Assembly: GCA_902619925.1 (NCBI GenBank)
Contig: CACNFY010000003.1
Location: 28,622 to 92,621, forward strand
DNA: 64,000 nt
DNA from: an uncultured Pelagibacteraceae bacterium
Lineage (GTDB): Bacteria > Pseudomonadota > Alphaproteobacteria > Pelagibacterales > Pelagibacteraceae
Reading direction: 5' to 3'
Within the stretch, counting starts at the first letter, position 1. Every line of letters starts with the position of its first letter. The notes under the pieces are model-generated. The model worked only from the letters and a program-made list of their open reading frames with translations. It was not told the DNA's origin and did no database searches. Positions 55,742 to 64,000 of this stretch are shown in pieces. A program made the translations under genes and the position numbers.

Positions 55742-56283
55742 ATAAGATGACCCATAAAAATATGGATCTCCTGTGCCCTAGCAACATCTGCTGTCGGTGC
55801 TTTGAAAATAACTTTAGCAACATTTTTATTTGTTTTAAATTTTTCACTTGTAATTAAAATTGATTTTATTTTCATTTTTTTTGCTTTGTTTAAAACTTTT
55901 ATGATATTTTTACTTGTACCACTTGTTGAAATGGCAATTAATAAATCATCTTTATTTCCAATAGACTCTAATTGTCGCTCAAAAATTTTTTCATAACCAA
56001 AGTCGTTTGCTATTGCAGTAATAGTTGAAATTTCTGAATTAAGAGAAATAGAGGAAATTGCTTTTCTTTTTTTTTTAAATCTCCCAACTAATTCAGCGGC
56101 CAAATGCAAGCTGTCAGAAGCAGAACCTCCATTACCACAGAAGATTATTTTTCCTTTTTTTTTTATTGTCAAATGACAAATTTCTATAATCTTTTTAATT
56201 AAGGAAATATTTTTTTTCGTTCCAAGTTTGTTAAATGCTAATTTTGAGTATTCAATATTTTTTTGTATTACTTGTTCTATCAT
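55711..56283 (-). CDS. gmhA: Sedoheptulose-7-phosphate isomerase
   Basis: Converts sedoheptulose 7-phosphate to D-glycero-D-manno-heptose 7-phosphate, the first heptose step. The 190-residue protein has the SIS fold motifs FCGNGGSASDSLHLAAELVGRF and IAISTSGTSKNII, and the C-terminal AQEIHIFMGHLICE with the catalytic His region. The length is normal. Its end overlaps the HddC-GmhB fusion gene and hddA lies four genes upstream, so the pathway is complete in this string. Confidence 0.95.
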   Translation of the reverse strand: MIEQVIQKNIEYSKLAFNKLGTKKNISLIKKIIEICHLTIKKKGKIIFCGNGGSASDSLHLAAELVGRFKKKRKAISSISLNSEISTITAIANDFGYEKIFERQLESIGNKDDLLIAISTSGTSKNIIKVLNKAKKMKIKSILITSEKFKTNKNVAKVIFKAPTADVARAQEIHIFMGHLICEALENLIR

Positions 56284-56284
56284 T

Positions 56285-57232
56285 CTATTTTTGAAAAATT
56301 TTTTTAAATAAAAAATCTCCTATAATTTCATGAGCTTTATCATTAGCATGTGTATCACTAATTGAAACCCATAAATCTTTTTCATCATAAGAGGCTAGAG
56401 ATTCAAAGCTATTTATAAAACTTATATTATTATCAGCTGCAAAATTTTGTATTTTCATCGTTTGATCATTAAATTTATAGTTTTTCATATCATATAACTC
56501 AGGAATATTATGAATTAAAAAAGAAATATTTTTTTTATCACAAAAATTTTTTAATCTTATTATTTCATTAAACGTTTCATTAATTAAATCATGATTATTA
56601 AATGTATCTATATAAAAATTTTTCCAATCGGATAAAAATCCAAGTTTTATTAAAAGATTTATGACTTTTGATCTAACATAAGTATAACTGTAAAAATTAT
56701 TTTGAAGAAAATTTATATTCTTAATTTCTACGTTTTCTAAATCATTAATAAAAAAATTCAAAATAATATAATCATAATCATAATTTGAATGGTTTTTAAA
56801 AAAATTAGAAATTTGCATTATAGTATTTGTGTTCCCAATTCCTGCATTTAACACTTGATATTTTCTATCTAATTTATTTTCTAGAACATCTGAAAATGTT
56901 TTTTTAGCTCCCCATCCAAAAGTCATTGAATCACCAATCATCAATATCTTTTTTCTATTTAAATCAATTTCTTCAATATTTCTAAATCCATTAGAATTTA
57001 ATATAATTTCAGCTCCCATTAATTTTAAAGTTTTGTTTTTTTTATGTTCAATTCCAATTTTTTTATCATTTGAAATTATTTTTAAGTTTTTTGCATATTT
57101 CATCATCTCTAAGTCATAATTCATACCATTATCAACAATGTTCCTAACTATAAGCTCGATTATTCCAACAGAAATTAGAATAGAAAAAAATATTGAAAAT
57201 ATAATATTTAAAAACTGTTTATTCATATGCAA
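56285..57232 (-). CDS. SGNH/GDSL-like hydrolase, membrane anchored
   Basis: A 315-residue protein with one N-terminal hydrophobic segment (about 8-28) and a GDSL-type domain: MIGDSMTFGWGA holds the catalytic Ser block, LNFFINDLENVE a block III Asn, and SDTHANDKAHEII the Asp-x-x-His pair. It is likely anchored in the inner membrane with the catalytic domain outside. Roles in such clusters include removal or transfer of acyl groups on glycans. It is next to a second, unrelated-looking SGNH gene. Confidence 0.78.
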   Translation of the reverse strand: MHMNKQFLNIIFSIFFSILISVGIIELIVRNIVDNGMNYDLEMMKYAKNLKIISNDKKIGIEHKKNKTLKLMGAEIILNSNGFRNIEEIDLNRKKILMIGDSMTFGWGAKKTFSDVLENKLDRKYQVLNAGIGNTNTIMQISNFFKNHSNYDYDYIILNFFINDLENVEIKNINFLQNNFYSYTYVRSKVINLLIKLGFLSDWKNFYIDTFNNHDLINETFNEIIRLKNFCDKKNISFLIHNIPELYDMKNYKFNDQTMKIQNFAADNNISFINSFESLASYDEKDLWVSISDTHANDKAHEIIGDFLFKKIFQK

Positions 57233-57239
57233 AATCTAT

Positions 57240-58400
57240 TTATTTTTTCAAAAAAACTTTTTTTTGATTCAAAATCTTTATAATTTCATTAGCTATGATT
57301 TTATGACTTTCTCCGTTTGGATGTCTAGGATCAATATATCTGTCTTCTCCGTTATGAATTATTGAATCTGAAATATCAAAACAGTATTCTTTTGAACTAC
57401 AATATTCTCTTAATTCTGAATAATGTTTATTCAACTTATTATAATAAATTTGATCTAATCCTCTTCTTAAGATCAAATCATTTTCTGAATAATCTTTTAA
57501 GTTTTGATTATCTAAACCCATTGTAGGTTCTAAAAAAATAATAAGTTCTATTTCTAAAGCTTTTGAAAATTTATAAAGTAACTCTAAATTATGACTTATT
57601 AACTCTATTTTATTTTTAAAATTTGCTCTTGGAAGTGATTTATAATATGGCAAGTTTTTTTTTAAAAGTTCTTCCTGAAATGACTTATTATAATCGATTC
57701 TTTTATCAAAAATTTTTCTGGAGACAAAATTTGCAAATCTTTGAATACTTGGAAAAATCTTAACACCATACCTTGATTTATAATTACCTCTTAAAAGAGT
57801 ATCAATTTGATAACTGTCATAATATGGGTAGGTCAATTCTAGCACCCCATCATGTCCAGGTAAATCGTTTGATCCAGTAAAAAGTAAGATGTAATGAGGT
57901 TTTTCTTTCATAATAAGAACATCTCTAAAGAATTTTCTCAAAATATGTGATGTTGAATAACCTCCAACACCTCCATTAATAACTTTGCATGAATTGGCAA
58001 TAGCACAATATTCACTTAGTCTAAAAGACCACGTTCTATAGTTTTTATCAGACACTTTTAAATTACCATCTGAGTAAAAACCATCTGTAGTTGATCCCCC
58101 TAATGTTAATAATCTTAAATTTAAATTTTCGGTACCTTTATGTTGATAGTATATAAATCCTCTTTTTATCTCACCATTTTCAACTTTACACTCTATGGCT
58201 TCATTGTGAATTGCACCAATTTGCATATCAAATAAAAAATTTGCACACTGTTTGTCATGATTTATTCTTTTAAAATATAAAAAATTTACTTTTTGCTCAC
58301 TAAAATTATTTATAGCTATCCATAAAAAAAATTCTATCAAGACCAGCATCATTAATGTTATCAGTGATATAATTGTCAATATCTTTAATTTTTTTTTCAT
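57240..58400 (-). CDS. SGNH/GDSL-like hydrolase, membrane anchored
   Basis: A 386-residue protein with an N-terminal hydrophobic helix (about 7-30) and an SGNH-type domain: LTLGGSTTDGFYSD as block I, NGGVGGYST as block II, LLFTGSNDLPGH as block III and IDPRHPNGESHKII as block V with the Asp/His pair. The layout predicts a periplasm-facing esterase or acetyl transferase partner. It shares one base with the end of the upstream GT2-like gene and is 7 bases from the other SGNH gene. Confidence 0.8.
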   Translation of the reverse strand: MKKKLKILTIISLITLMMLVLIEFFLWIAINNFSEQKVNFLYFKRINHDKQCANFLFDMQIGAIHNEAIECKVENGEIKRGFIYYQHKGTENLNLRLLTLGGSTTDGFYSDGNLKVSDKNYRTWSFRLSEYCAIANSCKVINGGVGGYSTSHILRKFFRDVLIMKEKPHYILLFTGSNDLPGHDGVLELTYPYYDSYQIDTLLRGNYKSRYGVKIFPSIQRFANFVSRKIFDKRIDYNKSFQEELLKKNLPYYKSLPRANFKNKIELISHNLELLYKFSKALEIELIIFLEPTMGLDNQNLKDYSENDLILRRGLDQIYYNKLNKHYSELREYCSSKEYCFDISDSIIHNGEDRYIDPRHPNGESHKIIANEIIKILNQKKVFLKK

Positions 58401-60055
58401 TAATTTATTGTTTTAACTTTTAGTTTAATTTTTTTCTTTAAAGAATAAAAGACCAATCTAGATTTCAATAAATAATAAAGTAAATTTATTAAAATAATTT
58501 TTATAAAACTAAAATTATTTTTTGACAAAAAATTCTTGATATCATCTCTAAATTTATTTGATTTAATTTTTGAATTAATGTAAATTCCGTATTCTTTAAA
58601 ATTATTTAGGTATGAATATTCTTTGTAATTTTCTATTCTATTAATTAATTCTAAATTATTTTCATTAATTAATAATAAAGAGATTTTATTATTCATTTCT
58701 TTAATATTCTTTAAAATATAAATCTCTTCTTCATTATCTAAAATTTGATCAATTAAAATTATATTAGAAAAATCTTCACTCGGAATTTCTTTAAATAAGT
58801 TCTTTTTATTTAATTTTTGGTCGGTTATTCTTAAGTTTGTTTTATGAGTATAGTCAAATCTTCTCATTAATTTAACCCAATCCTGAATTGATGAAAATGG
58901 AATTTTAGAATTTAGAATTGAATAAATTTCTAAAAAAGGGTTTGACCTACTCACAGAATTAATTCTATTAATAGAATTTGATGAAATTTCAAAATAACTC
59001 AAAGCATTAAACTTTTTTAATAATTGATTTAATACTAAAATTAAATTTAGATCATTTTTCTCATTATATGTTAAGTCACTTATAGAATTAACTAAATCAT
59101 AAAAAGTTAATTTATAATTTTTCATATAACAATAATTTTTTAAAAAATTTATATAACTACTATTCTCATTTTTATTTTTTATATTTAGTCTACCAAATTC
59201 TATGTAAATTTCTTTATGATCTTGATTGCTAATAGTAATTTTTTTAAAAGAATCTTTTGTATAAAAATTTTTATCCTGCCTAGTAGCTCTTGTTCCAATT
59301 TTTGTATATGGAAATTTATTTAAAATTATACCTTTCTCAATTAGTGTCTCACTTTGATAAAAACTATTAGCCCTTTTTAAAATATCGTTATCAGAAAAAC
59401 TAAAATAACCTCTGTTTTCCAGATTAATATTTTTTAAACCCTCTATTTTTTCAAAGACATTTTTTTTGGCCAAAAAGCCTCCCATTCCACCGGCTGAATA
59501 TACTCTGTTTGAATTTATTAAAGAATGAAAAGAATTCATATTATTAAAAAACCTATCTAAATAATTATAAGAAATTTTTTTTTTAGCAAAATCAATTGGT
59601 AGAATATTTCTATTAAGAAGATATATTTTATTTAAACTAGATTTTTCCTCAATTTTTAAAAAGTTAACTAAATTCATCAAGCTATTTTTTGATAAAAATT
59701 GATCACTTGGGTGTGACAATACAAATTTTGAATTTAAACTTTTAAATCCTAATTCTTCCGCCATCTCAACAAACATTTGCCCCTTGCTAAGCTTGTTTTT
59801 GTTGTCAGCAAATTCCTTAGAAAAATTTAAGAATTTGATATTTTTTAATCCTTTTTCATAAAAAATTGATATTTCCTGAGAAATATTTTTTCTACTTCCC
59901 CAATCAACAATATTGATATCTACTGTATCTAAATAATCTAAATCAATTATATTTTTTAGATTATAGTTATAAACAAATTCCAAGCGGCTCAAATAACCTT
60001 GAAAATAATTATCATTTCTAGCTGATGTAATTATAGACAATAATTTTTGTGACAT
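58400..60055 (-). CDS. GT2-fold-like protein with long C-terminal extension
   Basis: A 551-residue protein. The N-terminal 260 residues look like a GT-A fold: LLSIITSARNDNYFQGYLSRL, NIVDWGSRKNISQE, FVLSHPSDQFL in the DxD position, and GGMGGFLAKKNVFEKIEG with FSFSDNDILKRA. The rest is an unrecognised, mainly helical extension. A glycosyltransferase is likely, but the atypical metal motif leaves activity uncertain. It lies three bases after hddA, so it could use the GDP-heptose product. Confidence 0.6.
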   Translation of the reverse strand: MSQKLLSIITSARNDNYFQGYLSRLEFVYNYNLKNIIDLDYLDTVDINIVDWGSRKNISQEISIFYEKGLKNIKFLNFSKEFADNKNKLSKGQMFVEMAEELGFKSLNSKFVLSHPSDQFLSKNSLMNLVNFLKIEEKSSLNKIYLLNRNILPIDFAKKKISYNYLDRFFNNMNSFHSLINSNRVYSAGGMGGFLAKKNVFEKIEGLKNINLENRGYFSFSDNDILKRANSFYQSETLIEKGIILNKFPYTKIGTRATRQDKNFYTKDSFKKITISNQDHKEIYIEFGRLNIKNKNENSSYINFLKNYCYMKNYKLTFYDLVNSISDLTYNEKNDLNLILVLNQLLKKFNALSYFEISSNSINRINSVSRSNPFLEIYSILNSKIPFSSIQDWVKLMRRFDYTHKTNLRITDQKLNKKNLFKEIPSEDFSNIILIDQILDNEEEIYILKNIKEMNNKISLLLINENNLELINRIENYKEYSYLNNFKEYGIYINSKIKSNKFRDDIKNFLSKNNFSFIKIILINLLYYLLKSRLVFYSLKKKIKLKVKTIN

Positions 60056-60058
60056 TGT

Positions 60059-61045
60059 TTATAGGTTTTCTCTATGCACTAATTTTGATCCTTCAAAATC
60101 AAATTTAACCTTTACCTCGGGAAGTTTTACAAATTTTGAGACTTGTTTTTTTTTATGAGGTGGCGTTAAGAACATCATGAATCCACAACTTCCTGCACCT
60201 AAAATTTTTCCACCCACAGCTCCAGCTTTAATTCCTTTTGAGTAAATTTTATCAATAAAATTATTACTTACTTTTTTTGAAAGAGATTTTTTTAAAAACC
60301 ATTGTTGATTAAGTAATGCTGAAAATTCGTACATAAAGTTTTTTTTATTACCTTTTAAAATATTATATGCCTTATTTGTAATTGAGTAGATTTGATTGTT
60401 TATTTTATAATTTTTTAAACTATTTTTAATTTTAGACTTTTCTAATCCAGCCGAATTTCTTTGTTTACCAGTAAAAAAAATCTGTATCCAATTTTCAAGT
60501 TCTTTCATTTTTTTCTTACTCAAACTTATTTTTTTACATTTAAAATTATTCTTATAAAAATCTATTTTATTCAACCCACCATAAGTAGCTGCTATTTGAT
60601 CTTGAGATCCTGTGTGTTCTTTTAAAATCTTATGCTCTAAATACAAAACCTCTTTTGCCAACTTTTCTTTACTGATTTTAATCTTTTTTATTGAATTTAT
60701 TACATTCAATAAACCTACAGAAAAGCTTGCGCTTGTACCTATGCCAGTTCTTGCTGGTAAATCCCCATGATGTACTATATCCAAGCCTTCATTGATTTTT
60801 TTTCTTTTCAAAACTGCTTTGATCACTGGATGCTTAATTTTATTAAGATTGTTAACTTCTTCTCTAAAATAATATCTAATCCTAAATTTATATTTAAATA
60901 TATTAGGTAGTTTTTTTACTGTAATATATGAATAATGATTTATAGTTACAGATATTGTAGATGATCTATTTTTTTTATACCATTGAGGATAATCTGTACC
61001 TCCACCAAAAAAAGAAATTCTATAAGGGGTTCTAGAAATAATCAT
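60059..61045 (-). CDS. hddA: D-glycero-alpha-D-manno-heptose 7-phosphate kinase (HddA-like)
   Basis: A 328-residue GHMP kinase that would phosphorylate the anomeric position of heptose 7-phosphate. It begins MIISRTPYRISFFGGGTDYP, has the ATP loop PARTGIGTSASFSVGLL (about 97-113), an EHTGSQDQIAATYGG segment and the C-terminal GGKILGAGSCGFMMF, all matching HddA. With GmhA and the HddC-GmhB fusion it completes the GDP-D-glycero-alpha-D-manno-heptose route. It is coupled by one base to the upstream SDR gene. Confidence 0.9.
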   Translation of the reverse strand: MIISRTPYRISFFGGGTDYPQWYKKNRSSTISVTINHYSYITVKKLPNIFKYKFRIRYYFREEVNNLNKIKHPVIKAVLKRKKINEGLDIVHHGDLPARTGIGTSASFSVGLLNVINSIKKIKISKEKLAKEVLYLEHKILKEHTGSQDQIAATYGGLNKIDFYKNNFKCKKISLSKKKMKELENWIQIFFTGKQRNSAGLEKSKIKNSLKNYKINNQIYSITNKAYNILKGNKKNFMYEFSALLNQQWFLKKSLSKKVSNNFIDKIYSKGIKAGAVGGKILGAGSCGFMMFLTPPHKKKQVSKFVKLPEVKVKFDFEGSKLVHRENL

Positions 61046-62013
61046 TAATACCCATTGATTAAATAATTTTTATACCAATCAATTGTTTTTTTTAAACCTG
61101 AATTTATTTTTGTTTTTGGCTTCCATTTAATAATTTTTCTAATTTTATTAATATCAATTTTTCTAATAGGTATTAGTGACGGCATTGACGTATCATGATT
61201 TATTTTAACACCATTTAAATTTTCTAAATTAATCAATAAATCTAATATTTTGTTTATTGTAATTGAAGTTCCAGAAGCAATATTAAATACATCAAAATTT
61301 TTAATTTTTTTATTTTTTATAATCTTAATAAGGGCATCTACGAAATCTTCGATATATAAAAAATCTTTCAGATCCTTACCATTCCCCCAAACAACTATAG
61401 GATTTTTCTTTTCGACAACTTTTCTTATTGTTGCTGCAATAACTTTAGATTTTTCCCAATCAAATTTATCATAGGGTCCGTATAGGTTACCTGGTCTAAT
61501 AACTATTGTTTTCATTGGATCCTTTATATTCAAAGAATACATTTCGCACATTTTTTCAGAGAATTTTTTCATCCATGCAACAATGTGATATTTAAAAAAA
61601 AATTCATATCGAGAGTCTGTTTCTTTCATAGCTTTTTTTCCCTCTGGATAAACGGTATTGCTACTAATAAATATAAACTTTTTAACTTTATTATAATAAG
61701 CTGCCTCTAATATTTGAGTATTCATAATCAAATTTGGTGTCAAATGTACAAGAGGTGTTGATGTCATCACTTTAGCACCTGATGAATTTGCTGCACACAT
61801 AATTACAATATCTATATTCTTAGTAGCCCTAAGACAATCTTTTGAATTAAGTAGATTAGCTTTAATATATTTTATTTTTTTTGATTTTATCTTTGGTTTT
61901 GTTTTAAAGATTGATCCATAAACTTTAAAATTTTTATCCTTTATCAGTTTCAATAATAAATTTGTGCCCACAAAACCAGATGATCCTGTCACTAAAATTT
62001 TTTTTTTTTTCAC
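61045..62013 (-). CDS. NAD-dependent epimerase/reductase, Fcl-like, altered active site
   Basis: A 322-residue extended SDR starting with GTG. Cofactor binding is clear (VTGSSGFVGTNLLL), and FISSNTVYPE, IRPGNLYGPYDKFDW and the WKPKTKINSGL tail resemble GDP-fucose synthase relatives. The expected Tyr-x-x-x-Lys is not readable: the segment is YHIVAWMKK, with Tyr142 seven residues before Lys149. It lies between the GMD-like gene and hddA, so it may act on the GDP-4-keto-6-deoxy-heptose product. A T13 tract covers its first codons. Confidence 0.75.
   Translation of the reverse strand: MKKKKILVTGSSGFVGTNLLLKLIKDKNFKVYGSIFKTKPKIKSKKIKYIKANLLNSKDCLRATKNIDIVIMCAANSSGAKVMTSTPLVHLTPNLIMNTQILEAAYYNKVKKFIFISSNTVYPEGKKAMKETDSRYEFFFKYHIVAWMKKFSEKMCEMYSLNIKDPMKTIVIRPGNLYGPYDKFDWEKSKVIAATIRKVVEKKNPIVVWGNGKDLKDFLYIEDFVDALIKIIKNKKIKNFDVFNIASGTSITINKILDLLINLENLNGVKINHDTSMPSLIPIRKIDINKIRKIIKWKPKTKINSGLKKTIDWYKNYLINGY
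61998..62010 (-). repeat. A13 homopolymer at the start of the Fcl-like gene
   Basis: Thirteen A on the coding strand directly after the GTG start codon, encoding four lysines. A slip here would end or shift translation at once. Confidence 0.8.
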
Positions 62014-62015
62014 GA

Positions 62016-63065
62016 CTATCTTGTTAAATAAATTGACTTGTTGTTCTTAATTTTTTTTCTCCAATAATTCAAAAGATCATTCATTGTTTGTTCAAACTCT
62101 ATGTCAGGCTTCCAATTATAATGTTTTCTAAATTTTTTAGTATTTGGTATTTGTAAATCTGCATCAATAGGTCTTAACCTTTTTTTGTCCACTTTAATCT
62201 TTATTAATTTTCTCATTGGAGATTTCGAAACTAAAAATTTTAAAATATCCCCTACCTTACAGCTGTAATTTCCACCAATATTATAGATTTGACCAGCATT
62301 ATTTTTCTTTGAAAGCAACATAATATAAGCTCTCACAGCATCTCTAACATCTGCAATAGTTCTTAAACTATTTAGATTTCCTACATAAATTACAGGCTTA
62401 ATAATCTTATTTTCGATTAATGCGATTTGTTTAGCAAATGTTGACTCAGCAAATACATCTCCTCTTCTTGGTCCAGTATGAGTAAACATCCGTGTTGTAA
62501 ATACTTTAAGACCATAGGCCTCATAATAATATTTAGCAACTAAGTCAGTCCCAACTTTTGAAATTGCATATGGAGAAGCTGGGTGAAAATTACAATTTTC
62601 ATCAATAGGAACGTTTTTTTTTGGAACTTTTCCAAAAACTTCTGAAGATGAACACACATGTACGTAACAATGAGGAGAGTATTTTTTTATAGACTCTAAC
62701 AATCTAGTTGTTCCTAAAATATTAGTATTTAGGGTTGAGATTGGTTCATTAAAACTCGTTTGAGGATAGCTTTGTGCCGCTAAATGAAAAACATAATGAG
62801 GTTTTACAGTTTTAATTATATGATCTAATGAAGTTGAGTCATTCAAATCTCCATAAACCAAGTTAAGTCTTTTATTATTCTTATTAATTTCTGGAATTAA
62901 ATACTCTAAATTTTCTAATGGACTTCTCCATCTTATCATTCCAAATATTAAAGATTTTGTATTTTTAAATAAATAGTCTGCAAGGTGTGACCCCACCATA
63001 CCTGAGATACCTGTTATCAAAACTTTTTTCTTTGTTAAAAATTTTGTATTCAGACTGTCCTCCAT
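62016..63065 (-). CDS. GDP-mannose 4,6-dehydratase-family SDR (candidate GDP-heptose dehydratase)
   Basis: A 349-residue extended SDR with ITGISGMVGSHLADYL, HLAAQSYPQTSFNEP, SSEVFGKVP, the catalytic YAISK and RMFTHTGPRRGDVF. It belongs to the GMD/RmlB-like branch but is clearly different from the canonical gmd at 27.3 kb. With a complete GDP-heptose pathway beside it, the likely substrate is GDP-D-glycero-D-manno-heptose (DmhA-like), giving a 4-keto-6-deoxy-heptose. It overlaps the upstream methyltransferase by 16 bases. Confidence 0.82.
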   Translation of the reverse strand: MEDSLNTKFLTKKKVLITGISGMVGSHLADYLFKNTKSLIFGMIRWRSPLENLEYLIPEINKNNKRLNLVYGDLNDSTSLDHIIKTVKPHYVFHLAAQSYPQTSFNEPISTLNTNILGTTRLLESIKKYSPHCYVHVCSSSEVFGKVPKKNVPIDENCNFHPASPYAISKVGTDLVAKYYYEAYGLKVFTTRMFTHTGPRRGDVFAESTFAKQIALIENKIIKPVIYVGNLNSLRTIADVRDAVRAYIMLLSKKNNAGQIYNIGGNYSCKVGDILKFLVSKSPMRKLIKIKVDKKRLRPIDADLQIPNTKKFRKHYNWKPDIEFEQTMNDLLNYWRKKIKNNKSIYLTR

Positions 63066-64000
63066 ACAATAGTTGAATACGAATCGTGCATCATGCTTCC
63101 GAAATCTATTTTTTTAACTCTCATTATTTTAATCTTTTTTTGTTTTTCTAATTTTTTTAAAGCTTCAAAATAACCAGATAGATAATTTCTTTTTCTATCA
63201 TATATTTTTGCTAGATAGTCAAATAAGCTATTTTCATTGTAAAATTCATCCATAGTTTCAAAATGAACAACAACTTCTGGTTTTTTTTTTAACATATAAT
63301 TTAAAAAAGGTTTGAAATTTTTACCAAGTTGCTCCAAAGCCCCAACTGTTAAAAATGCAGAATTATTATGAATTTTTTTTTTATTATTTGGATTAAACAT
63401 ATCAAATAATATGCCTTCAAAATTTTTATTTTTTTTAAGACTCAAGTTTTTAAGAATGTCGATTGAAGATTTTGCCCAATCTAAACCAAAAATATTCTTA
63501 TCTGGAAATAATTCACCTAATCGCACAATATGTTGAGCAGAACCACATCCAAATTCATAAATATTTTTTGCATTAGAAAAATATTTTTTAAATATATGAG
63601 TTCTATAAACTTCGATTAGATCAAATTCAAAATTTTTATTATTTGGTTTGATCCAAGATTTTTCATATCTCAAATATCGTTTTGATCCTAAAAATTTTGG
63701 TGTCAAGCTATCTGTATTTTTATTTTTTTTAAATAATTGTAAATTTTGTCTCCAACCATTTTCCCAAATATATCTTTTTTTATTTCCTGACACCCACAAT
63801 TCATTCCCATAGACTTTTTTTAAAATAAATAATTTTATTTTTTCTTTTTCATGCTCAGAAGTATTGTAAAATTTTAAATTTTTTTTATTCAAAATATCAA
63901 TAGCATTTTTTTCAAGTTTTTCATTTTTCAAAAGAAAAATTTTTTCAAACTCGATTTTACTAACTTCATTTTGCTCTGAATTTTTATATAATAAATTAAT
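63050..64000 (-). CDS. SAM-dependent methyltransferase (5' end open at window edge)
   Basis: At least 293 residues are visible from TTG 63931, but the same frame stays open without a stop through base 64000, so the true start may lie outside the window. The SAM motif is NIYEFGCGSAQHIVRLGEL, followed by IFGLDWAKSSIDIL and a motif IV-like FLTVGALEQL. The substrate is unknown; a role in the heptose or other sugar pathway is suggested by its position before the GMD-like gene. Confidence 0.8.
   Translation of the reverse strand: MNLLYKNSEQNEVSKIEFEKIFLLKNEKLEKNAIDILNKKNLKFYNTSEHEKEKIKLFILKKVYGNELWVSGNKKRYIWENGWRQNLQLFKKNKNTDSLTPKFLGSKRYLRYEKSWIKPNNKNFEFDLIEVYRTHIFKKYFSNAKNIYEFGCGSAQHIVRLGELFPDKNIFGLDWAKSSIDILKNLSLKKNKNFEGILFDMFNPNNKKKIHNNSAFLTVGALEQLGKNFKPFLNYMLKKKPEVVVHFETMDEFYNENSLFDYLAKIYDRKRNYLSGYFEALKKLEKQKKIKIMRVKKIDFGSMMHDSYSTIVWRTV

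Noticed and set aside
1..64000. CRISPR arrays, insertion sequences, toxin-antitoxin or phage genes
   Set aside because: No regularly spaced repeats, transposases, terminal inverted repeats or phage structural genes were seen in either strand.

Overview
The window is strongly AT-rich, densely packed DNA that looks like a SAR11-clade alphaproteobacterium (Pelagibacterales, 'Candidatus Pelagibacter'-like). The evidence is the gene content and order (yqeY-dnaG-rpoD divergent from carAB, the uvrB/efp/suhB/rpmE/trcR/rpsU block, three-gene pntAA-pntAB-pntB), very short intergenic gaps, cysteine-free L31 and L36, and a lone 5S rRNA gene beside a long surface-polysaccharide region. In 'Ca. P. ubique' HTCC1062 the 23S and 5S genes are known to be separated by hypervariable region 2 (HVR2). 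The placement here is by analogy: no 16S or 23S lies inside the window.

Region 1 (1-26.3 kb) is mostly core genome. A leftward unit holds yqeY, dnaG, rpoD and an O-antigen-ligase-like membrane protein cut by the left edge. Rightward carA-carB follow, then convergent/divergent small units: a 2OG-Fe(II) oxygenase with an ELM1-family protein, trxB with an extended SDR, an aspartate-type aminotransferase, and uvrB, a pteridine-reductase-like SDR, efp, suhB, rpmE, trcR, rpsU and initiator tRNA. A glycosyltransferase abuts that tRNA. On the minus strand an unbroken run reads 5S rRNA, a short epimerase, rpmJ, pntAA, pntAB, pntB, an FkbM methyltransferase and a transaldolase-like protein.

Region 2 (26.3-64 kb) is a surface-glycan island running off the right edge. 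It holds: (a) gmd-fcl for GDP-fucose, FkbM methyltransferases and a polytopic membrane protein (26.3-31.4 kb); (b) two rightward genes, a polytopic protein and a GT2; (c) a tight leftward unit of a WecA-type phosphoglycosyl transferase, GT2, two GT4 and a UDP-glucuronate-epimerase-like SDR; (d) a four-gene divergent module around a regulator-enzyme fusion (39.2-42.9 kb); (e) a leftward string of 21 genes (42.9-64 kb) with glycosyltransferases, methyltransferases, NeuB plus a CMP-sugar synthetase-like protein, an ABC flippase-like exporter and a full GDP-D-glycero-D-manno-heptose pathway (GmhA, HddA, HddC-GmhB fusion) with candidate dehydratase and epimerase/reductase genes.

The most unusual items are: (1) a fusion of an EPS-associated MarR-type winged helix to a radical SAM/SPASM enzyme, with two GTTCA-N5-TGAAC palindromes placed in its promoter as repressor sites would be; (2) a 5S rRNA gene with its own close-to-consensus promoter, separate from 16S/23S and leading a protein-coding run; (3) a DnaG primase that has lost three of four zinc ligands, and a GmhB domain that has lost its zinc loop; (4) an rpsU whose Shine-Dalgarno site points to a rare AUU start. 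Functions are read from motifs and family resemblance by eye; no database search was run.
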